64,000 nucleotides of DNA from Streptomyces alboflavus (lineage in GTDB: Bacteria; Actinomycetota; Actinomycetes; Streptomycetales; Streptomycetaceae): contig NZ_JNXT01000003.1 of the NCBI RefSeq assembly GCF_000716675.1, forward strand, positions 248,001 through 312,000, given 5' to 3'. A program made the position numbers and the translations under genes. Below the pieces are notes generated by a model, which was not told the DNA's origin, did not search any database, and saw only the letters and a program-made list of their open reading frames with translations. Shown here piece after piece: positions 7,904 to 16,018 of the stretch; position 1 is the stretch's first letter, and each line of letters starts with the position of its first letter.

Positions 7904-9796
7904 TTGGTCCCCGTCAGGTTCCTCGTCATCGGCGCCGTCGCCGCCCTCACCGCCACCTTGACCGCCGCCCCGAGCCCCGCGGCCCCCGGCCCCGCCGCCG
8001 CGCCGACGCCCGGCCTCCCCGGCCAACTCCGCTCGGGCGAGGTCACCTGGGCCGAGAACGCCTTCGGCGCGCTGTGCCGCCGCGGCACCGTCGCGGCCCC
8101 CGACCGGCGCGCCCTCCCGCTGTTCGACGGCAAGAGCGTCACCGCCCACGCGAAGAAGGTGACCCGCGACCGCGAGGGCACCCTGCTGTGGAGCGGGCAC
8201 CTCGCCGGACACCCCGACCGGCCCGTCACGCTCGCGGTCGACGGCGCCTGCGCCGGAGGCAGGCCGCGGGTCGCCGGTGAGATCACGGCCGGCCAGGTGC
8301 GGTACGCGCTGGAAGCCGTGCGGCCCGGGGTGTCCCGCATCCGGTCCTTCGACACCGCGCGCCAGACACCCCTCGTACGCGACGGGCTGCGCCTGGAGCG
8401 GACGGTGCGGCCGGCGGCGCCACCCAGCAGACGTGCCGAGCCCGCGGATCCGGTCATCGACGTGCTCATCGGCTACACGCCCGCGACCGCCAAGGACACC
8501 GAGGGCGGCGCGGACGCCCTCGCGCTCCAGGCCAAGGCGGCCGTCGAGGGCACCAACCAGGCGTACGCCGACAGCCAGGTCAAGGCCCGGCTCAACCTGC
8601 TCGGCACCTTCGAGACGCCGGAGTGGTCGGGGAGCGCGGCCGACCTGGACGGCATGACGGGCGCCCTCGCCGATCCGGACGACCCGGAGTACGCCGACGA
8701 GTGGGCCGCCGGTGTCCGCGCCACCCGGGATGCCAAGGGCGCCGACCTCGTGCACGTCCTGTCCAGGTTCACCCCCGGCGCCGGGACGTACACGGCCGGA
8801 ACCGGCATGACGCCCTCCCTGCCCCGGCTCGTCCCCGGCGACAACGCCCGGTACAGCACGGACGGCACCGGCTTCGGGGCGCAGCAGGCCGACACCTTCG
8901 GCACCCATCACCTCGCCCACGAGATCGGCCACAACTTCGGCCTCAACCACGACTACGTCACCGACCCCGTCGACCCGTCGGCCGCCGACTACCGGGCGGG
9001 CAACTACAACCCGTACTACCCCGACAACCACGGCTTCCTGCCCGAGGACCGCACCTGGGTCGACATCATGGGCTACGACATGAGCTGCGCCAGCGAGGAC
9101 AAGTGCGAGAACAAGATGTGGTTCTCCAACCCCCGCCAGGACCACGACGGGAAGCCGCGCGGCGTGGCCCTCGGATCGCCGGAACCCGCCGACTCCACCC
9201 GCGTCATGAACCTCACGGGCCCGGTGCTCGCCAACTACCGTACGCCCGCCGACAGCACCGCCCCCGAGCGCCACGCCCTCACCGCGGTGCCGCAGGACGG
9301 CACGGGCGGCACCGTCACCACCGCGTCCACCGGTCTGTTCGCCGCCGGTGACCAGGTCACGATCACCGCGACGCCGGACTCCGGCCACAAGATCGACCGG
9401 TGGATCGTCGACGGCAAGGTGCAGCCGACCCGTGCGGCGTCCCTGAGCGTGACGATGGACAGCAACCACTACGTGGCCGTGAAGTTCATCAAGAGCACCG
9501 CGCCGCTCAGCCCGATCCCGGCCGCGCTCACCGCCGTGAGCCCCGACACCGGCTCTGTCGACGGCGGCTTCACCGTCACCCTCACCGGCGGCGGGCTCAC
9601 CGGCACCACCCAGATCCTCGTGGGCACCCCGACCGCGGGCGGCTTCCGCGGGGTCGCGGCCACGAACGTACGGGTCGTCGACGACGCCCACGTCACGTTC
9701 ACCGCGCCCGCGTACCCGGACGCCGGACCCGTTCAGATCGCCACCGCCCGCGGCAACGCGATGACGGCGTCCATCGGCTTCACTTACACCGACTGA
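7904..9796 (+). CDS. Secreted reprolysin-like zinc metalloprotease with C-terminal accessory domains
   Basis: 630-residue secreted protease. A Sec signal (VRFLVIGAVAALTATLTAAP) precedes a long propeptide. The catalytic domain carries HEIGHNFGLNHD (His339, Glu340, His343, His349 as zinc and catalytic residues) and a Met-turn in DIMGYD (Met389), the metzincin signature. After that come a bacterial InlB B-like repeat (about 460-525, VTITATPDSGHKIDRW) and an IPT/TIG domain (about 540-630), both typical surface or substrate-binding modules. The start is TTG: AAGGAG at 7891-7896 is 7 nt upstream and no ATG or GTG fits. Proteins or peptides are the likely substrate. Confidence 0.88.
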   Translation: MVPVRFLVIGAVAALTATLTAAPSPAAPGPAAAPTPGLPGQLRSGEVTWAENAFGALCRRGTVAAPDRRALPLFDGKSVTAHAKKVTRDREGTLLWSGHLAGHPDRPVTLAVDGACAGGRPRVAGEITAGQVRYALEAVRPGVSRIRSFDTARQTPLVRDGLRLERTVRPAAPPSRRAEPADPVIDVLIGYTPATAKDTEGGADALALQAKAAVEGTNQAYADSQVKARLNLLGTFETPEWSGSAADLDGMTGALADPDDPEYADEWAAGVRATRDAKGADLVHVLSRFTPGAGTYTAGTGMTPSLPRLVPGDNARYSTDGTGFGAQQADTFGTHHLAHEIGHNFGLNHDYVTDPVDPSAADYRAGNYNPYYPDNHGFLPEDRTWVDIMGYDMSCASEDKCENKMWFSNPRQDHDGKPRGVALGSPEPADSTRVMNLTGPVLANYRTPADSTAPERHALTAVPQDGTGGTVTTASTGLFAAGDQVTITATPDSGHKIDRWIVDGKVQPTRAASLSVTMDSNHYVAVKFIKSTAPLSPIPAALTAVSPDTGSVDGGFTVTLTGGGLTGTTQILVGTPTAGGFRGVAATNVRVVDDAHVTFTAPAYPDAGPVQIATARGNAMTASIGFTYTD

Positions 9797-9920
9797 CGCA
9801 CCCGCCGTCGGCGCTGCCGGGAGATCCCGCGCCCACGGGGATGTAACGCCCGTGCCCCCTCCGGCCAAGAACGGTCGTACGCACGATGGTTGAGGATCGA
9901 GCAGGCCGACGAGGAGAGTG

Positions 9921-10619
9921 ATGGGGACAGAGAGCAGAAGCAGAGGCGGTCCTGCCGGAGGAGGGCTGCGGGATCCGCAGGTGTTCGAGGAGTTCTACCG
10001 GCGGCACGTGGACGCCGTCACGCGGTTCGTGGCGCGGCGGGTGAGTGATCCGCACACCGTCGCCGATCTGACCGCCGATGTGTTTCTCGCGGTGATCGAC
10101 TCCGCGGACCGGTACCGTCCCGGGCTCGGCAGCGAGGCGGCGTGGCTGTTCGGGATAGGCCGCAACGTCGTCTCCGCCGAGTACCGGCGCAGTGCGCGGC
10201 AGGCCGGACTCGGGGCGCGGATCGCGGGGCGGCGGTTGCTCGACGACGACGACATCGCGCGCCTGGAGGAGAAGCTCGACGCCGAGCAGGGCGGGCGGCG
10301 CGCCCTGGAACTCCTCGCGGACCTGCCCGAGAGCGAGCGGGCCGTGCTCGAACTCGTCGCGGTCGACCAGCTGACGGTGAGCGAGGCCGCGGCGGCCCTG
10401 GGGACCACGCAGGTCGCCGCGCGCGTACGGCTGCACCGTGCGCGCAGGAAGCTGCGCGGCGCGGGTGAACTCGCGGCACCGCAGCCGGAATTCCGGCAGG
10501 CCGGGCACGGCAAGCCGGTCGCGCGCACGCGGCAGGACGAACGCACGGGGCACGTCGAGCACACGCGGCAGGCCGAGTCGCGTACCACCAACATCGTTTA
10601 CGCGGGGGGAGAGTCATGA
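9921..10619 (+). CDS. ECF-type RNA polymerase sigma factor
   Basis: 232-residue sigma-70 family factor of extracytoplasmic-function type. Region 2 is visible (FEEFYRRHVDAVTRFVARRV, WLFGIGRNVVSAEYRR) and region 4 is clear (LPESERAVLELVAVDQLTVS, then a helix-turn-helix). The C-terminal 40 residues are polar and rich in Arg, His and Thr, beyond the usual end. ATG at 9921 follows GAGGAG by a few bases; GTG at 9918 is too close to it. The stop overlaps the next start by 4 bp (ATGA), implying translational coupling to the membrane protein, a possible anti-sigma partner. Confidence 0.9.
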   Translation: MGTESRSRGGPAGGGLRDPQVFEEFYRRHVDAVTRFVARRVSDPHTVADLTADVFLAVIDSADRYRPGLGSEAAWLFGIGRNVVSAEYRRSARQAGLGARIAGRRLLDDDDIARLEEKLDAEQGGRRALELLADLPESERAVLELVAVDQLTVSEAAAALGTTQVAARVRLHRARRKLRGAGELAAPQPEFRQAGHGKPVARTRQDERTGHVEHTRQAESRTTNIVYAGGES

Positions 10620-11284
10620 GCACCGAGACATTCGAGGACCGGCTCCTTGTGGAACTGCAGCACGAGGCACGGCTCCAGGCCGACGGGGCCGCACCGCGGC
10701 CCGTGGTGGTGCCGGTGCGCCGCAGGATCGTGACGCCGGTGCGGGCCGGCGCGGTCCTGGTGGCCTGCGCGGCGGCGACCGTGACGGCCATCGTCGTGCC
10801 GGGCGAGGAAGGGGGTTCGTCGGCGTACGCCGTGGAGCGGCTCTCCGGCGGTGCGGTGCGCGTCACCCTCAAGGACCTGACGCTGGACACCGGCGAGCAG
10901 GAGGCACTGGCCGACAAGCTGCGCGCGGCCGGCGTCCGGGTGTCGGTGGACGAGACGCCCAAGGGCAAGGCGTGCCGCATGCCGCGTGGCGAGATGATCG
11001 GCGACACCGTCATCAGCCTGCTCAACTCCGCCCAGGGGGGCGGCGGCGACAGCGCGGGCGGACAGACGGGCGAGAAGCAGCCCGACCAGGCCCAGAAGCG
11101 CCCGGGCAGGCCCGGCCCGAAGGGCAAGGTGTGGCAGCTGGTCTTCCACCGGGGCGACACCATGGTGATGGAGCGCGGCACCGGCTTCCGCCCCGGCAAC
11201 GACATGCGCTTCACGAGCTTCTACGGCATCCGGGGCAAGGCCGCACCCTGCGCGCTGGTCCCGAGCCCGTGGGGCGAGAACTGA
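10616..11284 (+). CDS. Single-pass membrane protein coupled to the ECF sigma factor
   Basis: 222-residue protein with one predicted transmembrane helix (about 42-61, VRAGAVLVACAAATVTAIVV) and basic residues before it, giving a short cytosolic N-terminus and a larger outside domain. The outer part contains a Gly/Gln/Pro-rich linker (about 140-170) and two cysteines. No zinc-binding HxxxCxxC anti-sigma motif is visible. ATGA overlap with the sigma gene means the two are made together, so a role in anchoring or inhibiting that sigma factor is plausible but not shown. I do not recognise a named family. Confidence 0.75.
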   Translation: MSTETFEDRLLVELQHEARLQADGAAPRPVVVPVRRRIVTPVRAGAVLVACAAATVTAIVVPGEEGGSSAYAVERLSGGAVRVTLKDLTLDTGEQEALADKLRAAGVRVSVDETPKGKACRMPRGEMIGDTVISLLNSAQGGGGDSAGGQTGEKQPDQAQKRPGRPGPKGKVWQLVFHRGDTMVMERGTGFRPGNDMRFTSFYGIRGKAAPCALVPSPWGEN

Positions 11285-11295
11285 CGGACAGTCGC

Positions 11296-11340
11296 CCGCT
11301 CCCGCCCGCTCCCGCTCGGTCCTGCACCGGGCGGGAGCGG
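11296..11340. terminator. Bidirectional terminator hairpin
   Basis: 13-bp perfect stem (CCGCTCCCGCCCG and its complement) with a 19-nt loop, located between the convergent sigma-partner gene and the GNAT gene, so it can serve both. Confidence 0.75.
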
Positions 11341-11380
11341 CGCGCTCCCCCCGGCACGGCACGCGCGGTGCGTGGGCGCC

Positions 11381-11779
11381 TCAACGCAGCGCGATGAGCC
11401 CCGCGTCCGTCGGCCGGAATCCGCACGCGTCGAAGTAGAACCCGCGCAGCCGCTCGTCGAAATCGACGTGCAGCCACTCGCAGTGCGCCGCACGTGCCCC
11501 GCGCGCCGCGACCGCCACGAGCTCCGTCCCGACACCGGCCCGGCGCAGGTCCCGGACGACCATCGTGTCGAGCACGAACGCGTGCACACCCCCGTCCCAG
11601 GCGACGTTGACGAACCCCACAAGCGCCCCGCCCCGACGGGCACAGACCCATCCGAGACTGTGCCGCCGCACCTGCGCCAGCCAGTCGATGGGCAACACGG
11701 CGTGCTCGAAGGCCTCGGCGTGCAGCGCGTTGACGTCCGCGTTGTCGAAACCACCGCGCCACTCGTACGTGATCGTCAT
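11381..11779 (-). CDS. GNAT family N-acetyltransferase
   Basis: 132-residue GNAT fold protein. The acetyl-CoA pyrophosphate-binding loop is RRAGVGTELV, following the beta-4 strand VLDTMVVRDL; the late motif LRGFYFDACGFRPTD matches the usual GNAT end. It transfers an acetyl group from acetyl-CoA to an amine; the acceptor is unknown. The start is set at ATG 11779 (MTITYEWRGG), because the region before it is in the intergenic gap to the divergent GNAT gene at 11821. The two acetyltransferases start 41 bp apart on opposite strands and may share a promoter region. Confidence 0.85.
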   Translation of the reverse strand: MTITYEWRGGFDNADVNALHAEAFEHAVLPIDWLAQVRRHSLGWVCARRGGALVGFVNVAWDGGVHAFVLDTMVVRDLRRAGVGTELVAVAARGARAAHCEWLHVDFDERLRGFYFDACGFRPTDAGLIALR

Positions 11780-11820
11780 GGGCGCATCGTAGGTCGGGGA
11801 GGGCTCCGTAGGATTCCCGG

Positions 11821-12423
11821 ATGGCAAGCACTGGATACCGCCTCCTGGGGCCGCGCACAGGCGTCCGCCACGTGCGCCGTGAGGACCACGCCGAGATCGC
11901 CGCGCTGGTACAGGCGAGCGCCGACATGCTTCAGCGCTGGCTGGGCGCTCGCGACCACACGGTCGCAGCCTTCGAGAGACAACTCGCCCGGTTCGAACAG
12001 CCCACCCACGAAGGCTTCGTGGTCTGCCTGCGCGACACCGGCGAGATCGTCGGCGGCGTCAACATCAACAACATCGTCCGGGGCTCCCTCCGGAGCGGAA
12101 CGCTCGGGTACACCGCCTACGCGTCCACGACCGGCCGCGGCTACATGACGGAAGGCCTCGGACTCGTCGTCCGGATCGCCTTCGACCAACTCGAGTTGCA
12201 CCGTCTCGAGGCGAACATCCAGCCGGACAACACCGCCTCGCTGAACCTCGTCCGACGCCTGGGCTTCCAGCGCGAGGGTTACTCGGCGGAGTTCCAGCTC
12301 ATCAACGGCGAGTGGCGTGACCACGAGCGGTGGGCCATCACCGCCACGGGAACTAGGGCCTGTCCGATGGGTCGCCGCGACGCCGCGCCGACCCATCGGA
12401 CAGGCCCTAGAGCGCGCCGGTGA
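11821..12423 (+). CDS. RimJ/RimL-type GNAT acetyltransferase with an altered C-terminus
   Basis: 200-residue GNAT protein of the ribosomal-protein acetyltransferase-like subgroup. Motifs are TGRGYMTEGLGLVVRIAF (acetyl-CoA binding) and NTASLNLVRRLGFQREGYS. The domain ends normally near HERWAITA (about residue 177). The last 20 or so residues (from ACPMGRRDAAP to the stop) are encoded by a hairpin element at 12353-12410 and are unlikely to be part of the native fold. The 3' end overlaps the stop region of the convergent GlxA-type gene by 17 bp. Substrate unknown. Confidence 0.85.
   Translation: MASTGYRLLGPRTGVRHVRREDHAEIAALVQASADMLQRWLGARDHTVAAFERQLARFEQPTHEGFVVCLRDTGEIVGGVNINNIVRGSLRSGTLGYTAYASTTGRGYMTEGLGLVVRIAFDQLELHRLEANIQPDNTASLNLVRRLGFQREGYSAEFQLINGEWRDHERWAITATGTRACPMGRRDAAPTHRTGPRARR
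12353..12410. repeat. 58-bp hairpin element with TA ends
   Basis: Perfect 22-bp inverted repeats (12353-12374 and 12389-12410) start CTAGGGCCTGTCCG and are separated by 14 bp that are themselves nearly palindromic. Each end contains TA, as expected for a TA-targeting element such as a MITE, though it could also be a bidirectional terminator. It encodes the GNAT tail and supplies the TAG stop of the convergent regulator gene. Confidence 0.8.
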
Positions 12424-13363
12424 AGGAGCGCCGGTACGACCGAGGCGGTACTCCCCGGCGGCGGACGAACTGTTCGCGCAGGACGGCCGCGCTGCCGTAG
12501 CCCACGCGGTGGGCGATCTCCTCGACGGGGAGGTCGGTGGTCTCCAGGAGTTCCTCGGCGCTGCTGAGGCGGAGGTTGCGGAGCCAGGCGTGCGGGGTGG
12601 TGCCGGTCGCGGCGGTGAAGCGGCGGGCGAAGGAGCGTTTGCTCATCATGGCTCGGCGGGCGAGGTCGGCGACGGGGAGCGGCTCGTGGAGGTGTTCGCG
12701 GGCCCAGGCGAGGACCTCGGCGAGGCGTTCGTCGTGGCAGTCCTCGGGGACGGGCGCGGCGAGGTACTGGGCCTGTCCGCCGTCGCGGTGGGACGGCAGC
12801 ACCATGTCGCGGGCGATCGCGTTGGCCGCCGCCGCGCCGTACTCCCGGCGCAGCAGGTGCAGGCACATGTCGAAGCCCGCGGCCGCTCCCGCGCCCGTGA
12901 CGATGTGCCCTTCGTCGATGTAGAGGGCGTCGGGTTCGACCGTCACGTCCGGGTGCCGACCCGCGAGGAGTTCCGCGAACCGCCAGTGCGTGGTCGCCCG
13001 GCGGCCGTCCAGGAGCCCGGCGGCCGCCAGCGCGAACGCGCCGACGCAGTGGGCCGCCACCAGGGCGCCGCGCGCGTGCGCGGCCGTCAGCGCGTCGAGC
13101 ACGGCGGGCGGGGGAGGGGTGCGGAAGTCGGTGCCCGGCAGGGCGATCAGCAGGTCCGCGGAGGCGAACCGGTCCAGGCCGTGCTCGACGGTGAGCGGGA
13201 CGTTCGAGTCCGTCGCCAGCCGGCCCGGCCGGTCGGCGCACAGGGCGAAGTCGAAGCGGGGGAAGCCCGACCCGCGAGGGGCGAACACCTCGCAGACGAC
13301 GCCGACGGCGAGCATGCCGACTCCGGGCGGGGCGTAGGCGGCGATGCTCTGGAAGGGTGGCAC
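12407..13363 (-). CDS. GlxA family transcriptional regulator (DJ-1/PfpI-like domain plus AraC HTH)
   Basis: 318-residue regulator. The N-terminal DJ-1/PfpI-like domain (about 5-175) has the cysteine elbow AAHCVGAFALAAAGLLDG, and RDMVLPSHRDGGQAQY is typical of the linker. The C-terminal AraC helix-turn-helix (about 215-315) includes LARRAMMSKRSFARRFTAATG and IAHRVGYGSAAVLREQFVRR. Start is set at GTG 13363 (VPPFQSIAAYAPP), where family homology begins; no ribosome site is visible, so leaderless initiation is possible. The TAG stop lies inside the hairpin element. Target genes and ligand are unknown. Confidence 0.88.
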   Translation of the reverse strand: MPPFQSIAAYAPPGVGMLAVGVVCEVFAPRGSGFPRFDFALCADRPGRLATDSNVPLTVEHGLDRFASADLLIALPGTDFRTPPPPAVLDALTAAHARGALVAAHCVGAFALAAAGLLDGRRATTHWRFAELLAGRHPDVTVEPDALYIDEGHIVTGAGAAAGFDMCLHLLRREYGAAAANAIARDMVLPSHRDGGQAQYLAAPVPEDCHDERLAEVLAWAREHLHEPLPVADLARRAMMSKRSFARRFTAATGTTPHAWLRNLRLSSAEELLETTDLPVEEIAHRVGYGSAAVLREQFVRRRGVPPRSYRRSFTGAL

Positions 13364-13384
13364 CGCAGCAGTGTGCCACGGGCG

Positions 13385-13397
13385 GCAGGAATCCTGC
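13385..13397. promoter_or_regulatory. Small palindrome upstream of the GlxA-type gene
   Basis: GCAGGA and TCCTGC flank one A, 22 bp before the proposed start. Similar GTGCCACG-like sequences occur on both sides (near 13372 and 13422). This is a plausible autoregulatory site, but the evidence is positional only. Confidence 0.4.
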
Positions 13398-13459
13398 GGT
13401 CGGCGGAAGATGTGCCACGCGTCGTGCGCCCGCTTGCACAGCACCTCGGCTGCGTAACG

Positions 13460-14464
13460 CTAGGAGACCTCGCGCAGCTTGAGGATGTACGCGGCGGTGA
13501 GCGCGATGGTCCGGTCCTCGTCCCGGGACAGGTCCGCGAGGGCACGCGACGCCGCGCTGCCCGGGATCTCCGCGAGGGCCTGTGTCAGGCGGAGCCGCGC
13601 GGACGCGTCGACGGCGCCGTCGGCCAGGAACGCGACCAGCCGGTCCGTGATCTGGTCCGCCGACGCGGGACCGCTCGCCAGCGCGCTCAGGGCCTCGGCC
13701 GCGTCGACGTCGTTCGCCTCCTCGACGACCATGTCGATGAGCGTCGGGACCGCGTCGGCGACTTCCCGGGCGCCGAGCGCCAGAGCCGCACATCTGCGGA
13801 CCACGAGGTCGGTGTGCGCGAGGGCGTCCCGCAGGACCGCGGTGGCCTCGTCGTACGGGATCTCGGCGAGGGACTGCACGGCACGCCTGCGCACCTCGGC
13901 GACCGGTGAGCCGAGGCCCTCCGCGAGGAGCGGCACGCCGCCGTCGCCCGACTGCGCCAGCGCCCAGCGCAGGGCTCCGGCGACGTTCGTGTCCGCCTCG
14001 CCGAGTACCGCTTCGACCAGCGCCTCCACGGGCACAGGGACCTCGTCGACCGAGGACAGGGCGGCGCGCTGACGCCTGTCCGGGCTCTCCGACCCCAACG
14101 CCTGGAGGAGCGCGACGGTCTGGAGGACGTCCTCCCAGCCGGTGGGTTCCGCGGCGCCGATCCGGCGGAGCCGCGTGAGCAACGCCGTCTCACGGGCGAT
14201 GCGTTCGCGTGTCTGGCGCATGAGGTCGTCGATGAGGGCGGAGGGCGTGAAGCCGGGGTCGTCGAGCGCGGACCCGACCTCGCGCAGCGAGAGGCCCAGC
14301 GCCCGCAGGCTCTCGATGTGGAAGATGCGCCGGATGTCCTCGTCGGCGTACTCCCGATAGCCGCCACCGGTACGCCCCGTCGGCCGCAGCAGCCCCAGCG
14401 ACTCGTAGTGCCGGAGCATGCGGGCGCTGACCCCGGACCGCCGGGCCACGTCACCGATCAGCAC
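13460..14464 (-). CDS. MerR family regulator fused to HEAT repeats
   Basis: 334-residue fusion. Residues 1-75 are a MerR winged helix (MLIGDVARRSGVSARMLRHY ESLGLL, then GGYREYADEDIRRI), followed by a dimerisation helix (about 80-110). Residues 150-334 are HEAT/PBS-lyase-type repeats such as GSPVAEVRRRAVQSLAEIPY and TDLVVRRCAALALGAREV. HEAT repeats bind proteins or act as a scaffold, so this regulator may sense a partner rather than a small ligand. GTG start at 14464. It lies 12 bp downstream of a free-standing HEAT protein gene on the same strand and is surely in its operon. Confidence 0.9.
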   Translation of the reverse strand: MLIGDVARRSGVSARMLRHYESLGLLRPTGRTGGGYREYADEDIRRIFHIESLRALGLSLREVGSALDDPGFTPSALIDDLMRQTRERIARETALLTRLRRIGAAEPTGWEDVLQTVALLQALGSESPDRRQRAALSSVDEVPVPVEALVEAVLGEADTNVAGALRWALAQSGDGGVPLLAEGLGSPVAEVRRRAVQSLAEIPYDEATAVLRDALAHTDLVVRRCAALALGAREVADAVPTLIDMVVEEANDVDAAEALSALASGPASADQITDRLVAFLADGAVDASARLRLTQALAEIPGSAASRALADLSRDEDRTIALTAAYILKLREVS

Positions 14465-14476
14465 TGCGCCTCACCC

Positions 14477-15145
14477 TCACTCCTCCTGGCCCGCCGCGCC
14501 CATGACCATGACGCGCTTGGCCTCCTCGATCGCGGACTCGAACCCGGCGTCCGGGTCGCGCGAAAGCCGCTCCGTGGCGATCGCGTGCTCACGCACGCGC
14601 GGGTCGGGGTCCGTCATCGCGGCGCGCAGGGGAGGCGAGTCCGCCGCACCGAGCGCGATGAGCGCCCGGCTGAGGCTGAGCCGCGTCTCGCGCCCGCCGC
14701 GCCCCAGCTGCGTCGCCAACACCGCCGCCAGCTCCGGCTCCACACCCTCCGGCACGAGGACGACCGCCGCCCGCCAGGCGCTGCGCGCCACTTCGTCGTC
14801 GGGGTCGGACAGCAGCTCCCGCGTGATGTCCGGCCACGCCCGCCGATCGCCGATCTTGGACAGCGTGTGCAGCGCCTGGCTCCGTGCCTGCGCCCGCTCC
14901 GAGCGGAGTTCGACGAGCAGCGCCGGGACCGTCGCCGACGCCGCGTGGCGCGTGAGGGCCCACGTCAGCATCTCGCGTACGGAGAACTCGGGCTCGACCG
15001 CGCACCGTTCGACGAGGGTGTCGAGGAAACGCGGGTCGGGCCTCGTGCCGACCGCGAGGGCCGCCCGCAGCCGCACGGACGCATGGCCGTCCTCCAGCCC
15101 CCGGAGGGCCCGCATCGCATCGGTGTCCTGTACTGGCAGGGTCAT
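14477..15145 (-). CDS. HEAT repeat protein
   Basis: 222-residue all-helical protein made of HEAT repeats. Units include GHASVRLRAALAVGTRPDPR, PEFSVREMLTWALTRH, RAQARSQALHTLSKIGDRR, DDEVARSAWRAAVVL and DPRVREHAIATERLS. No catalytic motif is visible, so a protein-binding scaffold is the safest call. ATG at 15145 has AGGAGG 8 nt upstream; an upstream in-frame GTG overlaps that site. It is the first gene of a unit with the MerR-HEAT regulator and is preceded by a MerR-type palindrome, so it is probably the regulator's direct target. Confidence 0.87.
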   Translation of the reverse strand: MTLPVQDTDAMRALRGLEDGHASVRLRAALAVGTRPDPRFLDTLVERCAVEPEFSVREMLTWALTRHAASATVPALLVELRSERAQARSQALHTLSKIGDRRAWPDITRELLSDPDDEVARSAWRAAVVLVPEGVEPELAAVLATQLGRGGRETRLSLSRALIALGAADSPPLRAAMTDPDPRVREHAIATERLSRDPDAGFESAIEEAKRVMVMGAAGQEE

Positions 15146-15189
15146 CGGGACCACCTCCTCGGCGCAGTGATGACCTTGACCGCAGTGAA

Positions 15190-15212
15190 GACCTTGTCAC
15201 CGTGTCAAGGTC
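15190..15212 (-). promoter_or_regulatory. MerR-type operator upstream of the HEAT gene
   Basis: 23-bp palindrome with one mismatch pair: outer arms GACCTTG and CAAGGTC, inner CAC and GTG around a central C. On the minus strand it contains a TTGACA that could be a -35 element. A further GACCTTG half-site lies 18 bp away at 15172. Its position before the HEAT/MerR-HEAT operon fits MerR autoregulation. Confidence 0.75.
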
Positions 15213-15322
15213 AAGCGCGCCGCGGGTGGGCCCGGTCGTGAAGGCGCGTGTAGGGGGCAACGCTTCGCGCAGGCAGCCGCCAGGACGTACGTACCGGAAC
15301 GGGGCCGCGCGGTGGTCGTCGG

Positions 15323-16018
15323 TCACGCCCGCGTCTTGCTGTCCTGTCGGCGCACCAGTTCCGTGATCCAGACGGGGGCGTACGGGGACGTGCAGCCCGG
15401 GGACGTCGGGTAGTCCTTGAGCACCTCCAGGCGCTCGCCGATGGCGAGGGCGCGGGCGCGGTGCTCGGCGTGGTCGATGCCGATCTGGGCCAGGCAGTGG
15501 TTCATCGCCCACTGGAGCCGGTCGGGGGCGTCCTTCATCCGGGCCTCGATGACGTCGAGGAGCCCGGCGAGGTCGAGGCCGTCGGGCTTCTTCGTCACGC
15601 GTTCGGTCGTCAGGGCCCACCCGGCGCTCGCGACCACGGGGTCCTGATCGGCCGACCAGGCCAGGCGCAGCTCCTCGGCGTGCGGGCTCTTCTTCACCAC
15701 GTAGTTCACGAGCCAGTCGTGCACCTTGGGAGTGCGCGCCTCACGCAGCATCGCGTCCAGTTCGTCGCGCGTGAACGCCTTCGGGCGGCACACGAGGAGG
15801 GCCAGGAGGCGCGCCGCGCTGTCGTCGGTCGCCCACAAGCCACGGGCGAGGTCCTGCTGCGTCTTGAGCCGCTTGGCGAGGGCGCGCAGCTTGCTGAGGT
15901 TCACGCCGTGGTCGTCGCCGTGCCTCTCGTTCACCGCGCGTGCCTTGGAGTCCTCCAGGTCCGCCAGCTCGGCAAGGACCTCGGCGACCGTCGTCTCGGT
16001 CGGCGTCGTGTCGGGCAC
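15323..16018 (-). CDS. DNA alkylation repair (AlkD-like) family protein
   Basis: 231-residue helical-repeat protein of the DNA alkylation repair family. The stretch VNLSKLRALAKRLKTQQDLA, KVHDWLVNYVVKKSPHAEEL and DRLQWAMNHCLAQIGIDHAE is characteristic. AlkD-type proteins are HEAT-like DNA glycosylases that remove bulky or cationic N-alkylpurines; this actinobacterial subgroup has mostly not been assayed. GTG at 16018 (VPDTTPTET) has AGGAGG 5 nt upstream, which decides the start. It is the third superhelical-repeat gene in a row on this strand, separated from the HEAT gene by 177 bp with the MerR operator between. Confidence 0.85.
   Translation of the reverse strand: MPDTTPTETTVAEVLAELADLEDSKARAVNERHGDDHGVNLSKLRALAKRLKTQQDLARGLWATDDSAARLLALLVCRPKAFTRDELDAMLREARTPKVHDWLVNYVVKKSPHAEELRLAWSADQDPVVASAGWALTTERVTKKPDGLDLAGLLDVIEARMKDAPDRLQWAMNHCLAQIGIDHAEHRARALAIGERLEVLKDYPTSPGCTSPYAPVWITELVRRQDSKTRA

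Noticed and set aside
12353..12410. End of a full insertion sequence
   Set aside because: No transposase frame or second boundary is present in the region; only the 58-bp palindrome is seen.
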